36,805 nucleotides of DNA, from the IMG/VR virus record IMGVR_UViG_3300020220_000156, positions 1 to 36,805 of that record. The stretch is one strand, 5' to 3'. The stretch comes from a virus. The translations under genes and the position numbers were made by a program. The notes under the pieces are model-generated. The model made no database searches. It had not been told where the DNA came from and saw only the letters and a list, made by a program, of their open reading frames with translations. This document shows positions 14,748 through 24,068 of this stretch, piece after piece; the first letter of the stretch is position 1, and each line of letters begins with the position of its first letter.

Positions 14748-14918
14748 TTACTTGACAATAGGCACCTCAAAATAATGCTTGATAATATATTCAACCAAAA
14801 TAATACAGAACAAAAGCATCGTGCCACCAACAAAGAATTCAACATCAGCACGATATTTTGAAAATCTTTTTTTCCAATATTCTGCCTCTTCTGCTTTGTT
14901 TTCAAATTGCTTGTTCAT
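14748..14918 (-). CDS. Membrane protein with charged N-terminus (56 aa)
   Basis: ATG 14918 has GGAG nine bases upstream. Residues 1-25 are charged and helical (MNKQFENKAEEAEYWKKRFS). One membrane span follows at about 29-46 (FFVGGTMLLFCIILVEYI), and the end is HYFEVPIVK. The stop lies eight bases before the HTH gene start. It overlaps the upstream gene by 17 bases. No family recognised. Confidence 0.6.
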   Translation of the reverse strand: MNKQFENKAEEAEYWKKRFSKYRADVEFFVGGTMLLFCIILVEYIIKHYFEVPIVK

Positions 14919-15249
14919 GTTCCTGCTCCTGTATTGTATTAAGTTCATCATAAATTGCAATCCATTCATCAACCAATTCAGAATAAGATGGGGATGATGT
15001 TTTGTCCTGCAAAAATTTTTCATTGGCATAGATTTCCAATTCTCTTTCGTATTCATCCGGCATTGCATACTTAATAGCAATTGATGCTCGAATCCACCTG
15101 CCATGATACAGCACGCCATCGCGTGTTGAATCCAACCATTCATCATATGATGATGCATATTCATCAACATCAACCACAAATTTTTTCATCAATCTTTCAA
15201 TGCACCTTTTTGAAAGTGTCAATGATTCAATTCTTTGTTCCGTTGTCAT
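14902..15249 (-). CDS. Hypothetical early protein (115 aa)
   Basis: A helical, acidic protein. AGGAG lies nine bases before ATG 15249. Residues 1-25 are MTTEQRIESLTLSKRCIERL and onward; the middle holds DEYASSYDEWLDSTRDGVLY. No family recognised. It belongs to the run of small early genes read from the promoter at 16076-16104. Confidence 0.6.
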   Translation of the reverse strand: MTTEQRIESLTLSKRCIERLMKKFVVDVDEYASSYDEWLDSTRDGVLYHGRWIRASIAIKYAMPDEYERELEIYANEKFLQDKTSSPSYSELVDEWIAIYDELNTIQEQEHEQAI

Positions 15250-15252
15250 GGC

Positions 15253-15564
15253 TTATGCTCCTTTTGTTTTGTTAATTCTTTGATAATATACATACCATGT
15301 TGACGCCGAAACTGTTGGACTCATATTTTTTTGTTTTTTGCCTATCAGTATTTCAAAGGTATCATCAGAAACATTGTATTTTGACTTTACAACAGTATCA
15401 GAAAATATAGGTTGAAAATGAATTTCGCCATCCAAGGTATTTTGCATCATGGTGATTATTTCAGGATAGTTCTTTTTTATTGAACGAAGAACCAACTCAT
15501 AATCATACCCAAAATATTCCCATTCAACTCCTGATGCGTATTGTTTTTTCTCTTTCGTTATCAT
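15253..15564 (-). CDS. Hypothetical early protein (103 aa)
   Basis: The ribosome binding site is GGGAGCAAAGAC before ATG 15564. The protein has a mixed alpha/beta look, with Tyr- and Lys-rich parts (GVEWEYFGYDYELVLRSIKK) and a polar C-terminus. No family recognised. It is separated from the upstream gene by 56 bases that hold a weak hairpin. Confidence 0.55.
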   Translation of the reverse strand: MITKEKKQYASGVEWEYFGYDYELVLRSIKKNYPEIITMMQNTLDGEIHFQPIFSDTVVKSKYNVSDDTFEILIGKKQKNMSPTVSASTWYVYYQRINKTKGA

Positions 15565-15576
15565 GTCTTTGCTCCC

Positions 15577-15605
15577 AAAAAATGTTGTGCGTTATGGATG
15601 CGCAC
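15577..15605 (-). terminator. Weak hairpin with T run (possible terminator)
   Basis: GTGCG (15587-15591) pairs with CGCAC (15601-15605), followed on the minus strand by a T run ending at 15577. The stem is only 5 bp. It lies in the 56-base gap between early genes. Confidence 0.35.
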
Positions 15606-15620
15606 CCCCCTTTTTGTTAC

Positions 15621-15827
15621 TTAAATAAAAATAATTACTTTGTCCGCGTATGCTGTTCCTGAAGAAATGCAGCTCATACCATTTTTGTCGATATAGTCAA
15701 TTCCAAATATCTTACCATCTTCGGCATACGCTTTTTGTATTGTTTCTATATCCTTGTATTGCTTTTTGCAATGCTTCAGCAAACTGTTGTAAAGTTCGCC
15801 ACCTTTCTTTTTTTCTACTGTTCTCAT
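15621..15827 (-). CDS. Hypothetical early protein (68 aa)
   Basis: ATG 15827 has CAGGAG eight bases upstream, and its ATGA overlaps the stop of the first early gene. The basic N-terminus (MRTVEKKKGGELYNSLLKHC) is followed by an alpha/beta segment (DGKIFGIDYIDKNGMSCISS). No family recognised. Confidence 0.55.
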   Translation of the reverse strand: MRTVEKKKGGELYNSLLKHCKKQYKDIETIQKAYAEDGKIFGIDYIDKNGMSCISSGTAYADKVIIFI

Positions 15828-16030
15828 CTTTCTGCTCCTGTTTGTATTTGGTAAGTGTAAAAAAAGTTCCACAAAATCTGCCCGTCAAGTAACATCGGCA
15901 CGATTGATTCAGGTCGCCAAAAACCTTGCAATTTATCAACGGCATATTCTAACAAAACTACTTCAGTTGTACCATCCTCTTTGCTTGTTCGCAAAACTGT
16001 TGTTTTTGTTTTGTTCACTCTTTTTTTCAT
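15824..16030 (-). CDS. First early-operon protein, unknown function (68 aa)
   Basis: ATG 16030 is preceded by GGAGCAGAGAC and lies about 40 bases after the predicted transcription start. The very basic start (MKKRVNKTKTTVLRTSKEDG) is followed by hydrophobic strands (GTTEVVLLEYAVDKLQGFW). The ORF could run back to 16126, but that would begin upstream of the promoter -10 and is unlikely. As the first gene of the early transcript it may act on the host; no family recognised. Confidence 0.55.
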   Translation of the reverse strand: MKKRVNKTKTTVLRTSKEDGTTEVVLLEYAVDKLQGFWRPESIVPMLLDGQILWNFFYTYQIQTGAER

Positions 16031-16075
16031 GTCTCTGCTCCAAAAAATTATTGTGTATGTTTCAATTACAAATGC

Positions 16076-16104
16076 AATATAAGGTATATGCGAACCACTA
16101 CCAA
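16076..16104 (-). promoter_or_regulatory. Early promoter
   Basis: On the minus strand TTGGTA (16104-16099) is followed after 17 bases by TATATT (16081-16076), a good sigma70-type pair. Read as a Bacteroidetes promoter it is TTTG, 20 bases, then TATATTGC, close to TTTG-N19/20-TAnnTTTG. It lies between the terminator of the structural operon and the first early gene at 16030. Confidence 0.6.
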
Positions 16105-16128
16105 ATATTTTTTTTAGTGCCTTCAAAT

Positions 16129-16164
16129 AAAAAAAGCTAACTCATTGAATTTGAATAAGTTAGC
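16129..16164 (-). terminator. Rho-independent terminator ending the structural operon (minus strand)
   Basis: GCTAACT (16136-16142) pairs with AGTTAGC (16158-16164). On the minus strand the stem is followed by seven Ts (16135-16129). It follows the last structural gene (ending at 16193) and lies just upstream of the early promoter, so it insulates late from early transcription. Confidence 0.85.
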
Positions 16165-16192
16165 CATCAAAAAAAAATTTTAATTTATTTCA

Positions 16193-16381
16193 TTATGGTG
16201 GAGCACCGCCACCACCACCAACTTCCTGTGTCAAATGTGCATAGGATTCCGTGACATCAAATATTTGTGCATCATTCATCACTATTTGCCGATATATGTC
16301 AAGCTCATATATGGCATTGACATCCTGTTTATTGATGATTGATGTTGTTCCTGAATTAACATCTGTGATTGTTATTGGCAT
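16193..16381 (-). CDS. Small structural-region protein with Gly-rich tail (62 aa)
   Basis: AAGG lies a few bases before ATG 16381. The protein has a beta-like start (MPITITDVNSGTTSIINKQD) and ends in a run of five Gly then APP. It is the last gene before the terminator of the structural operon. Possibly a minor tail-tip part; no family recognised. Confidence 0.55.
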   Translation of the reverse strand: MPITITDVNSGTTSIINKQDVNAIYELDIYRQIVMNDAQIFDVTESYAHLTQEVGGGGGAPP

Positions 16382-16389
16382 GATGAACC

Positions 16390-16887
16390 TTAATCAATAT
16401 GCATAATTGCAGTGCCTGTGATTTTGGCTGTGCTATGGAATGTGTATGCAGCCCTAACTTCCGGCACAATGTAAATTGATGTTGATGTTGCTTGCAATCC
16501 ATAAGGGATATTGACTTCTGCTTGAATGAATGCAGCAGTGGATGCACCTGTGATCCAATTGGCATTTGCCACTTCAACATATCCAATGGCAACATCAAAT
16601 TGTGCTTTTGTAAATGCCTGTGGTGAATTGCGTGATGCAGGTGTGATGACACCACCAAACAACCACAATCGCAATGATGGTTTCTGCAAAGTTCCTGATG
16701 TAGATTCAGCCAAATTGATACGAATAAGCCTTCCCGTGTCACCTGCAAAGCGTGATGCATTTGGAATTGCAATTGCTGCTGATGTCAATATATCGTTTGT
16801 TGCATATGCAACCGTGTCGAGTGTGCCAAAATCAAACAATGAAACAATTTTTGATTCACCTGTTTGTCCTGAATAAAAAATAGGCAT
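16390..16887 (-). CDS. Tail-module beta-rich protein (165 aa)
   Basis: Begins MPIFYSGQTGESKIVSLFDF and continues with beta-rich, low-charge sequence containing GRLIRINLAESTSGT and TAAFIQAEVNIPYG. It resembles general minor virion proteins rather than an enzyme. AAGGAATCATC precedes the ATG. It lies between a putative receptor-binding protein and a small Gly-rich protein, and is probably a head-fibre or tail decoration protein. Family not identified. Confidence 0.55.
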   Translation of the reverse strand: MPIFYSGQTGESKIVSLFDFGTLDTVAYATNDILTSAAIAIPNASRFAGDTGRLIRINLAESTSGTLQKPSLRLWLFGGVITPASRNSPQAFTKAQFDVAIGYVEVANANWITGASTAAFIQAEVNIPYGLQATSTSIYIVPEVRAAYTFHSTAKITGTAIMHID

Positions 16888-16896
16888 GATGATTCC

Positions 16897-17634
16897 TTAA
16901 TTCGATGGAGTGATAGAGTACAGTCTTTGCGCTTCAAATAAGTCTGCTAATTTGACAACATTCAATGTGCATGTTGTGTTTGCATATGTAAAGGATGCAA
17001 AACCCATTGTGCCATGAATGTTGATTCTGAATCCATACCTGCTTCCGGCACGATTTACCGCTTCAACTTGATTTGGCAAATTGATGACTGTGGTTGCTTT
17101 CAATGAAACATGCTTATTGGTATTCAATACGTCAATATAGTATGAATAAGATTCAGTATATGCGGCACTGCTGACATTTGTAGTGACTGACAATGCATAG
17201 TCTTGTGTCCCCTGCACTGCTGTTGAATAAAAAAAGACATTGACAAGATACCATCCGGCTTCATTGACATAGACAAAGCGGTCGCGTGCATCATAGAAGA
17301 AATTGGAATTGATGATATTGACTGTCCGGAATGCAATGCCTGTATTGGTTGCCAATGATGCTGTTCCGTTCAATGCAAAGTCAGTGATGCCAAACATACC
17401 AAATGGATAATTCTGTGATCTCTTATGAGCTTCTGATGCAGCTGAAATTGCACTTGATCTTGCAATGCCAATTGCATTTGCCATTTTCCCATCAATCAAT
17501 CCCTGTGTTGAATCAGCAACTTGATCTTGGAATTCCAATTCAGCATTTGTCAATTCACTGATATTTGAAGAAGCAGGAAATGCCAATTGCTTTCTGCCGA
17601 TTCCTTTTGGTCTTAATGGTTCATTGTATTTCAT
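16897..17634 (-). CDS. Putative receptor-binding/tail-tip protein with C1q/TNF-like head (245 aa)
   Basis: The N-terminal 75 residues are helical and charged (a likely trimer stalk or attachment segment, with DQVADSTQGLIDGKMANAIG). The C-terminal 150 residues contain RDRFVYVNEAGWYLVNVFFY (about residues 117-136), a pattern like the jelly-roll head of C1q/TNF-fold phage receptor-binding proteins. It overlaps the tail-tip gene by ATGA. The fold is inferred from motif spacing only. Confidence 0.5.
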   Translation of the reverse strand: MKYNEPLRPKGIGRKQLAFPASSNISELTNAELEFQDQVADSTQGLIDGKMANAIGIARSSAISAASEAHKRSQNYPFGMFGITDFALNGTASLATNTGIAFRTVNIINSNFFYDARDRFVYVNEAGWYLVNVFFYSTAVQGTQDYALSVTTNVSSAAYTESYSYYIDVLNTNKHVSLKATTVINLPNQVEAVNRAGSRYGFRINIHGTMGFASFTYANTTCTLNVVKLADLFEAQRLYSITPSN

Positions 17635-19451
17635 CCATACATCCTGACTGATATGTCACATGTTCCTGAATAGACATCAAGTTTATGTTGCGTGATGACC
17701 CCTGTTCCTGTATTAGCATTGTATATTTTTGTGATAAGCGGATTCAAGTCATTCAAATTTATTGTGCAATTTGTTCCAACATCTTCAAATCCAACCAATG
17801 TATGCTTTGCTTTGAATTCAACAACACATTGCTTTGCATCACCTAATGATTTTACAATACCTTTTGCAATTGTCAATGGCAATCCTGCATTCTGCTGTTC
17901 AATTATCATTTGTGTATTGACTTCACCATCAACTTGATAAATTGGATATGTCAATTGTATTGCATCTGTATTTGAATACTTGAATCTGCATTCAGTATCA
18001 ACTTTTTCAATCGACCCTGAATTGTTGAATAGAATAGTTCCTGCATTGATTGCGTTTCTTTCATGTATCACTGATCCCGCTGAGTCATATCTACTTGACA
18101 TTTTTCTATTTGTTGCACTTGGTAAATTATGGAAAATTAATTCCACATCTTTGCCATTGTCTGATGATGTGCCTTCTTGATATGGAAATGTCTTAGTGTC
18201 CTTTTCACCTTGCAAAGTGCTGACTGATGATTCAGCTGATTTGACAGTTTCTTGAAATAATTTGAATTTAATATCTGAATAGATGTTCTGTGAATTAAAT
18301 GTGATTCCCGAACCTGTCAATGGTCTAATGAAATCAGACGTATATGCAATTCCAAAGAATCCATTGACTGATGAATATGACAAATTTAACCTATAAATTT
18401 CAAGAGAATTTTCAACAAGTGCCGTGAATACTTCGTAGAAATTATTGAATTTTCCAAATGCAGTATTGTCATAAATAGCACCACCCAAACGCCTTCCCGT
18501 TCCATCAGCTTGCCATTGAATAATCTCATTGACAAAAGCAGGTTTTGTAATTTGCATTCCATAAGTATCATCAGCATACAGCCTTTGCTGATAAAAAGTC
18601 CATGCCTTTGCAAATAGAATCGGCACTGTTGCAACTGATGAAACATTCCATGTGATTGATCTCATGACTGATGTCAACATTGTATCAATTTGTGCTTTCA
18701 AATTTTCAAAAGTGTTGACAGTAAAATTAAATTTATCAATTGCAAAATCATATGCAGCATTCCCACTTAATGCATCAGGCGAAGTATAGAATGCCGTCCC
18801 TATTTGTATCTTGTCATATCTCGCATTGCAATTAGCACTATACGAATTCCCGTAATCTATTGAATATGGATCTTGAAACAACATATATTCTGCCCAGTGA
18901 ATAGCTTGGATTTGTTCTGTCATGGAACGCAAAACGTCAAAGCATTCAATTTTCATCATGCAGACATCAGACAATTTAGTGATTGTCAATTCATTCTCTG
19001 CTGAAAACTTTTGGCATCCAATGAAAATTGGTCTTGCACCACTGCCATCATTGACCATCAAAATAAATGTATTAAATCTATCAAATTGAATTGATGCAGT
19101 GCCCTGTGGTTGCATTGTGCCATTGGATTGGTATGCAACACCCGTTGCTACTGTTCCACGCAATAAGCATTCACGCAATTCATCAAATGAATTTGTGCCC
19201 TGCAATGCTGCAATGTTGACATTGATTGACATGACCTGTGAAACTAATCCGGCAGGAATCTCACCAAGCTCTGTTTCAATCTTTATGTCTTTCATCAGAA
19301 AATCATCAGGCAATTCCACTAATGTGAAGTCTGTCAATGTTGAAAGATTTGCTTGGCTCACTGCTGCATTGGCATTTGATGGCAAAATATACAATGTATA
19401 TTGCCATCCCTGTTCATCTGTGAATTCAGAATAGAATCTATTATATGGCAT
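17631..19451 (-). CDS. Tail-tip / baseplate hub-like protein (606 aa)
   Basis: The gene follows the tape measure and distal-tail genes, where siphoviruses encode the tail-tip (gp27/Tal-like) hub. The protein begins MPYNRFYSEFTDEQGWQYTL, a start typical of such proteins in these phages. It has an N-terminal beta domain to about 200 residues, an aromatic-rich middle (IQAIHWAEYMLFQDPYSIDY) and a beta-rich C-terminus. No peptidase motif was recognised. The call rests on position and size. Confidence 0.6.
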   Translation of the reverse strand: MPYNRFYSEFTDEQGWQYTLYILPSNANAAVSQANLSTLTDFTLVELPDDFLMKDIKIETELGEIPAGLVSQVMSINVNIAALQGTNSFDELRECLLRGTVATGVAYQSNGTMQPQGTASIQFDRFNTFILMVNDGSGARPIFIGCQKFSAENELTITKLSDVCMMKIECFDVLRSMTEQIQAIHWAEYMLFQDPYSIDYGNSYSANCNARYDKIQIGTAFYTSPDALSGNAAYDFAIDKFNFTVNTFENLKAQIDTMLTSVMRSITWNVSSVATVPILFAKAWTFYQQRLYADDTYGMQITKPAFVNEIIQWQADGTGRRLGGAIYDNTAFGKFNNFYEVFTALVENSLEIYRLNLSYSSVNGFFGIAYTSDFIRPLTGSGITFNSQNIYSDIKFKLFQETVKSAESSVSTLQGEKDTKTFPYQEGTSSDNGKDVELIFHNLPSATNRKMSSRYDSAGSVIHERNAINAGTILFNNSGSIEKVDTECRFKYSNTDAIQLTYPIYQVDGEVNTQMIIEQQNAGLPLTIAKGIVKSLGDAKQCVVEFKAKHTLVGFEDVGTNCTINLNDLNPLITKIYNANTGTGVITQHKLDVYSGTCDISVRMYG

Positions 19452-19452
19452 G

Positions 19453-19935
19453 TTAAACCCTTGCAGCCAAATCGCGTGAATAGCAAGTTAATATCAATTT
19501 TTCATTTCCTGATGTCCATTGTTTTTCATTTGATATTTCACATCGAACAAAAACAAACGGAATCAATCCGGCAGTCCTTGGAAAGTTTGTCGAATCACGA
19601 TACCTATCAGGCAAAACTTTTGGAGCATCAGGTGCATTGATGCGAACAAATTTTCTTTGCAATACAGTATCCAAAAGAAACATGATTGAATCAGTATTCA
19701 AATATGTTGGTGGATTGTCAATCCATGTTGAATTCGGAAAGCATACAACCTCTAAAGCCCTGCGAATCCTTCTCTGTGCTATTTCCCTACCCTGCATTGA
19801 AACATCAGAATCAGATTCAATATCAAATGATGGGAACATTCCAAAAATTGGAATCTGAATTGCAGTATATGTTGCATTGCCTACGCTAAATGTATCAACA
19901 TCACAACCTTCAAATTTCACCCAAAATCTTGACAT
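19453..19935 (-). CDS. Distal tail-like protein (160 aa)
   Basis: AAGGAG lies six bases before ATG 19935, which overlaps the tape-measure stop (TGATG). The protein is beta-rich (FWVKFEGCDVDTFSVGNATY) with basic and aromatic residues (QRRIRRALEVVCFPNSTWID). Its place between the tape measure and the hub is that of distal tail (Dit) proteins, but its sequence does not show a known Dit signature. Function inferred from gene order. Confidence 0.5.
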   Translation of the reverse strand: MSRFWVKFEGCDVDTFSVGNATYTAIQIPIFGMFPSFDIESDSDVSMQGREIAQRRIRRALEVVCFPNSTWIDNPPTYLNTDSIMFLLDTVLQRKFVRINAPDAPKVLPDRYRDSTNFPRTAGLIPFVFVRCEISNEKQWTSGNEKLILTCYSRDLAARV

Positions 19936-22900
19936 CAAAATCTCCTTTGGTTTCTTTTGCGATTAGATTCAATCATTGCAGTGATTGATGTTCCATCTGC
20001 TTGCAAAGTTCCATGAACGGCAACATTGGTATTACGATTGATTTGCACGCCCAAACCTTCCGTTGTTTTTCGCAATTGCCTGATCTCATGAATCAATTGT
20101 CCGTCTTCACTTACCGATGTGTGACTCATTTGCATTCGATAGAATTCCCTAATTGGCAATCCTGTTTCATTCATCCACTTCAATTCATCTATATTGTTTT
20201 TAGTGGCACGTGCCGTAATAACTGATTCACCTTTTGATAGCCATGCAGGAATTGAATCCGATGTTTCTGTTCCATCACCATCCAATGCAACAACACCATC
20301 TTTGAATCCGGCTGATGATTGTGCGGCTGCGAATAATCCATACAATGCAGCAGTCAATATTGCTGTTGTTGCAATACCGCCAATTCCTTTTGCGAATTCT
20401 TCCCCTGCAATTCTTGCAATAAAAATAGGGATCATTTTCTGCAATGCTTCAAATGCTAATTGCACTGTGACTTTTCCAAAGTCTGCCAATGTTGCTTTTC
20501 CTGATGCAGCTAATGCTGCAAATTGCATTGCAGCTTTTCCTGCAAAGTCTTCAAGAATTGATGTCCTGAATCCATACACATCTTCATCATTTTTTGCTGC
20601 ATCCGATTGTGCTTTCTCCAACTTTTGTTGTGCATCAATGAATGCTTGTGTTCCTTCTTGCCCTGCTAATTTTGCAAGTTCCCTTTGTGCATCATTTCTT
20701 TTTGCATCCAAAGCAACTTGCTTTTGTTGTCTTTCCTGTGCCTGTGCCGTAAATTTATTTCCTTGGTCTGTTAGGATTTGTGATATTGCTTTGTCACCTG
20801 CAAGTTTCAAATCCTTCAACAATTGGTCTCCAAGTTTTTCCTGCTCTAATCCTGCGTCAATTCTTTTCTGCTGAATCTCTGCAATCTTTGCTTGGTATTG
20901 TTCAAATGTAATTGACCTGTCTGCCAATGATTTTTCCAAGTCACTTTCTTCATCATCCAATGCCTTTTTCTTTTCTGCTCTTAATGCTTTGCCCGCTTCT
21001 CTTTCTTCAATTAATCTACTGATGCTGAATTGTTCCATCATTGACATTTGAATTCCAGATTGAATACCAAACAAAATATTGTTTTGTCTATTGTATTCTT
21101 GATTCAATCTTTCACGCTCCAAAAGATATGCAGTTTCAAGTTCATCAAGTTTTGTGTAGTTTCCTTGATTTTCTTTTTGCTCTGCTTCAAATTTGACACG
21201 CAAATCAAACAGTGCTAAATCCAATCTGCGTTTGTTTCCATCTGTTTGTCTTTCAATTGCAACACGTTCAATGATGTCTGCTGCCTGCGTTTCAATCAAT
21301 TCCCTTTGCTTCAAATTGTCTTCCAACAACTTTTGAATATCTGCTTTTTGTTTTTCATCAGCACTGATTGCAATAGCATTCAATTCATCATAGGTAGTTT
21401 GCAATTTCGTTTTTAATGCTTCCACTTGTGTATTGAATTCTGCATCAGTAACTGTGAATGCAAACTTTGTTGACAATGTTTCCGGCACTGCTTTTTTCAA
21501 ATCATCGGCTTCCCTTTTCAATCTTTCATATTCAGCTTTGAACCCTTCCGCTGTTTCCGTTGCTGAAATCTTATTCAATTGCAATCCAACCGTTGCAATT
21601 CTTTCTTGCAAATCAGTGTAGAATTTTGCTGCCTTTTCCCTTTCTTGATCTGTTCCCTTGATTCTTGAAATTATTTTACCATCTGCTGTTTTTTCAATTT
21701 GTGCTATTGCATTCAAATTGTTTGTTGTTTCACCAAAATACGTAACCTGTTGTCTTTGTGTTGATAGCAACAATTCCAATCTTTGCTTTTCTGATTCCAA
21801 CAATTCCTTTTTCTTTGCAATGCTGACATCCGTTAATCCTTGCTCAACTGCTTCCTGCTTCGCTGAAGTATCATTGTTTTTTTGCAATAGCTTTTCTGCA
21901 TTTATTAAATCTTCAATAGCTGCCAATTGTTTATTCTTATTGGTGCTTTTTTTCTTTAGCGTATTGGCATCATTGTCATTTTCATCTTTGTCTAACTTTT
22001 TGATAACTTCACTTGTTTCAACATTTTTCTTTTTGTAGAAATCCAAATATTGTGCTGCTTGTACTGATGCATTTCTAATGCCTGCCACAAATTGTTGTTG
22101 CTTCTCTTCGCCACCAAATCCGGCTGCACCTAATTTATTTGCAGTTCTAATAAGTGCCAATGTGGCTGCATCAATTTCTCCTGCTGTTCCTGCCTTGTAA
22201 ACTGCAATCTTAAATTTTTCAACTTCGTTTGTCAGAGCTGTTGCACCACCAAGTAATGTTGTTGTTGATGAATACAAATCACCAAGAGCCAATTCCCTTT
22301 TTCCCCTTATGACTTCCCTTGCAGCTCTGTTGAATTCCTTTTGAAGTTCAGCACTTTGATCTCGCAATTTTTCTAATTGCTTTGTTGATGACTTTCCAAC
22401 TTCCGTGACTCCATTCAAATTTTCTTTGTAAGATTTTGTTGCATCAATCAGCTTTGGATATTTTTCTTCTAATTTTGATTGTATTTCTTGCAATCGCTTT
22501 TGCTCTTCTGCTGTCAATTTCGATTTGCCTGCCAATGACTGAAATTCATTGACAAGTGATTGCGTCTGAATTTCTCCCTGCTGCATTTCCTTATTCATTT
22601 GCTGCTGCGTTTCAATATTCTTTTGCTGTGCTTCTGCATTTGATATTGTTTCTTCTGCCGATACATTCATGGCATCAGCAATTGCAACAATACCAACAAC
22701 TGCTGCTGCGGCTGCTGCTGCAATCAAAAATATAGGATTTGCCAAAAGTGATGCAGTAAATGTCACCACTGCTGAATTTGCAAGAAATGTTGAAAGTGAA
22801 AATGCTTGAAATCCTGCTGATGAAGTGAATGCCGCAATACCTGCTGCTGCTAATCCAATTGCAATTGGTGACAAAACAACTGCTATTGTTGAAAAATTAT

Positions 22901-24065
22901 CAAATACAAATTTCACAATTGGTGTCAATGCTTGAAATGCTTTAATCAATCCAACTTCAATTGCTGCCTTGACTTTTGAAAATCGTGATGCCAATGTGTC
23001 CTGATTGATTGCAGCTTGCACTGTTGCTTCATTTGTGCCCGTCACACCTTCTGTAAACAATTTGATATTGTCAACTTGATCCAACAAAATCCCTGCTGCT
23101 GATGCATTTTCTGCACCAAACAATTTTCCTGCTGCTGCTGCTTTTTCGGCAGGGTCTTTGATTTTGTCCAATCCACCTTTCAACATTTCCAATGCTGATG
23201 CAAGACCGCCACCATCTTCCTGTGCTGTTGTGAGTGCTGTGCCCAATTGCTTGTATGAAAGCCCAACAGATTCCAATACCTTTTTTTGTTCCCCACCACC
23301 ATCAATCAATTTGCCAATCACATTCCGAAGTGCAATACCCGCTTCACTTCCAACCTTACCACCAATGGCAAGACCTTGAATTGCAGCATTAGTTTCTTCA
23401 AATGACAATCCTGCACCTTTTGCTGCAACCCCTGCTTGCAAAATGGCTTCCGATACCTGTGGAATTTCTGCTGCTCCAACTTTTGCTGATGCTGCCAAAA
23501 CATTGATGAACCTTCCTGATTCCTGTGCAAGTTTTGCAGGGTCTGATGCATCAACACCAAATTGCAACATGGCATTTGACAATGCATCAACAGATTGCTT
23601 TGCATCCAATCCTGCTGCCTTACCAAGAACATTCACTGATTCAGCAACAGTGCCAAGTGCTTCGGGTGTCTTTGCCAAATCCGGTCCGAATTTTGAAAGC
23701 ACTGTTTGGAATGCTTCCAATTGCGTTGTTGCACTTCCACCAAATTGCAATGCCAAATCCTGTGCCCGTGTTCCCAAATCATCAAGACCTTCGCCTGTCA
23801 CACCCGTCACAGCAGAAACAGATTGCAATGCCTTTTCAAAATTGCTTCCAGCATCAATTGCATATTGTGCTGCCTGTAATAAATTGCCCTTGACATCCGC
23901 TGCAAAATCTGCTGCAAAATTTCCTGCAAATGAACCTTTGAATGCATCACTGAATTTTGATTCTGCCTGTGTTGCTGCTTTTGCTGCTTCCTGCACAATC
24001 TCTTGAAATCCCTCTTCTGCTTCCTTGGTGTCAACACCAACTTTCATTGTTACGTCATTTGCCAT
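19935..24065 (-). CDS. Tail tape measure protein, TP901 type (1376 aa)
   Basis: The N-terminal 350 residues hold the TP901 core, including FEKALQSVSAVTGVTGEGLD and GKAAGLDAKQSVDALSNAML. Hydrophobic segments follow at about 370-460 (SPIAIGLAAAGIAAFTSSAG, FLIAAAAAAAVVGIVAIADA). Long charged coiled coils then run to about 1150, with a second hydrophobic part near 1280. The protein sets tail length; at the usual 0.15 nm per residue the tail would be about 200 nm. AAAGGA lies six bases before the ATG. Large plus-strand ORFs inside this gene are antisense shadows. Confidence 0.93.
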   Translation of the reverse strand: MANDVTMKVGVDTKEAEEGFQEIVQEAAKAATQAESKFSDAFKGSFAGNFAADFAADVKGNLLQAAQYAIDAGSNFEKALQSVSAVTGVTGEGLDDLGTRAQDLALQFGGSATTQLEAFQTVLSKFGPDLAKTPEALGTVAESVNVLGKAAGLDAKQSVDALSNAMLQFGVDASDPAKLAQESGRFINVLAASAKVGAAEIPQVSEAILQAGVAAKGAGLSFEETNAAIQGLAIGGKVGSEAGIALRNVIGKLIDGGGEQKKVLESVGLSYKQLGTALTTAQEDGGGLASALEMLKGGLDKIKDPAEKAAAAGKLFGAENASAAGILLDQVDNIKLFTEGVTGTNEATVQAAINQDTLASRFSKVKAAIEVGLIKAFQALTPIVKFVFDNFSTIAVVLSPIAIGLAAAGIAAFTSSAGFQAFSLSTFLANSAVVTFTASLLANPIFLIAAAAAAAVVGIVAIADAMNVSAEETISNAEAQQKNIETQQQMNKEMQQGEIQTQSLVNEFQSLAGKSKLTAEEQKRLQEIQSKLEEKYPKLIDATKSYKENLNGVTEVGKSSTKQLEKLRDQSAELQKEFNRAAREVIRGKRELALGDLYSSTTTLLGGATALTNEVEKFKIAVYKAGTAGEIDAATLALIRTANKLGAAGFGGEEKQQQFVAGIRNASVQAAQYLDFYKKKNVETSEVIKKLDKDENDNDANTLKKKSTNKNKQLAAIEDLINAEKLLQKNNDTSAKQEAVEQGLTDVSIAKKKELLESEKQRLELLLSTQRQQVTYFGETTNNLNAIAQIEKTADGKIISRIKGTDQEREKAAKFYTDLQERIATVGLQLNKISATETAEGFKAEYERLKREADDLKKAVPETLSTKFAFTVTDAEFNTQVEALKTKLQTTYDELNAIAISADEKQKADIQKLLEDNLKQRELIETQAADIIERVAIERQTDGNKRRLDLALFDLRVKFEAEQKENQGNYTKLDELETAYLLERERLNQEYNRQNNILFGIQSGIQMSMMEQFSISRLIEEREAGKALRAEKKKALDDEESDLEKSLADRSITFEQYQAKIAEIQQKRIDAGLEQEKLGDQLLKDLKLAGDKAISQILTDQGNKFTAQAQERQQKQVALDAKRNDAQRELAKLAGQEGTQAFIDAQQKLEKAQSDAAKNDEDVYGFRTSILEDFAGKAAMQFAALAASGKATLADFGKVTVQLAFEALQKMIPIFIARIAGEEFAKGIGGIATTAILTAALYGLFAAAQSSAGFKDGVVALDGDGTETSDSIPAWLSKGESVITARATKNNIDELKWMNETGLPIREFYRMQMSHTSVSEDGQLIHEIRQLRKTTEGLGVQINRNTNVAVHGTLQADGTSITAMIESNRKRNQRRF

Positions 24066-24068
24066 TTG

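Noticed and set aside
20194-20874. Long plus-strand ORF (226 codons) inside the tape measure gene
   Set aside because: It is antisense to a clear tape measure protein, has Ser/Ala/Asn/Phe-rich shadow composition and no ribosome binding site.
23443-24006. Plus-strand ORF of 187 codons
   Set aside because: Antisense shadow of the tape measure N-terminal domain, which has a strong TP901 match.
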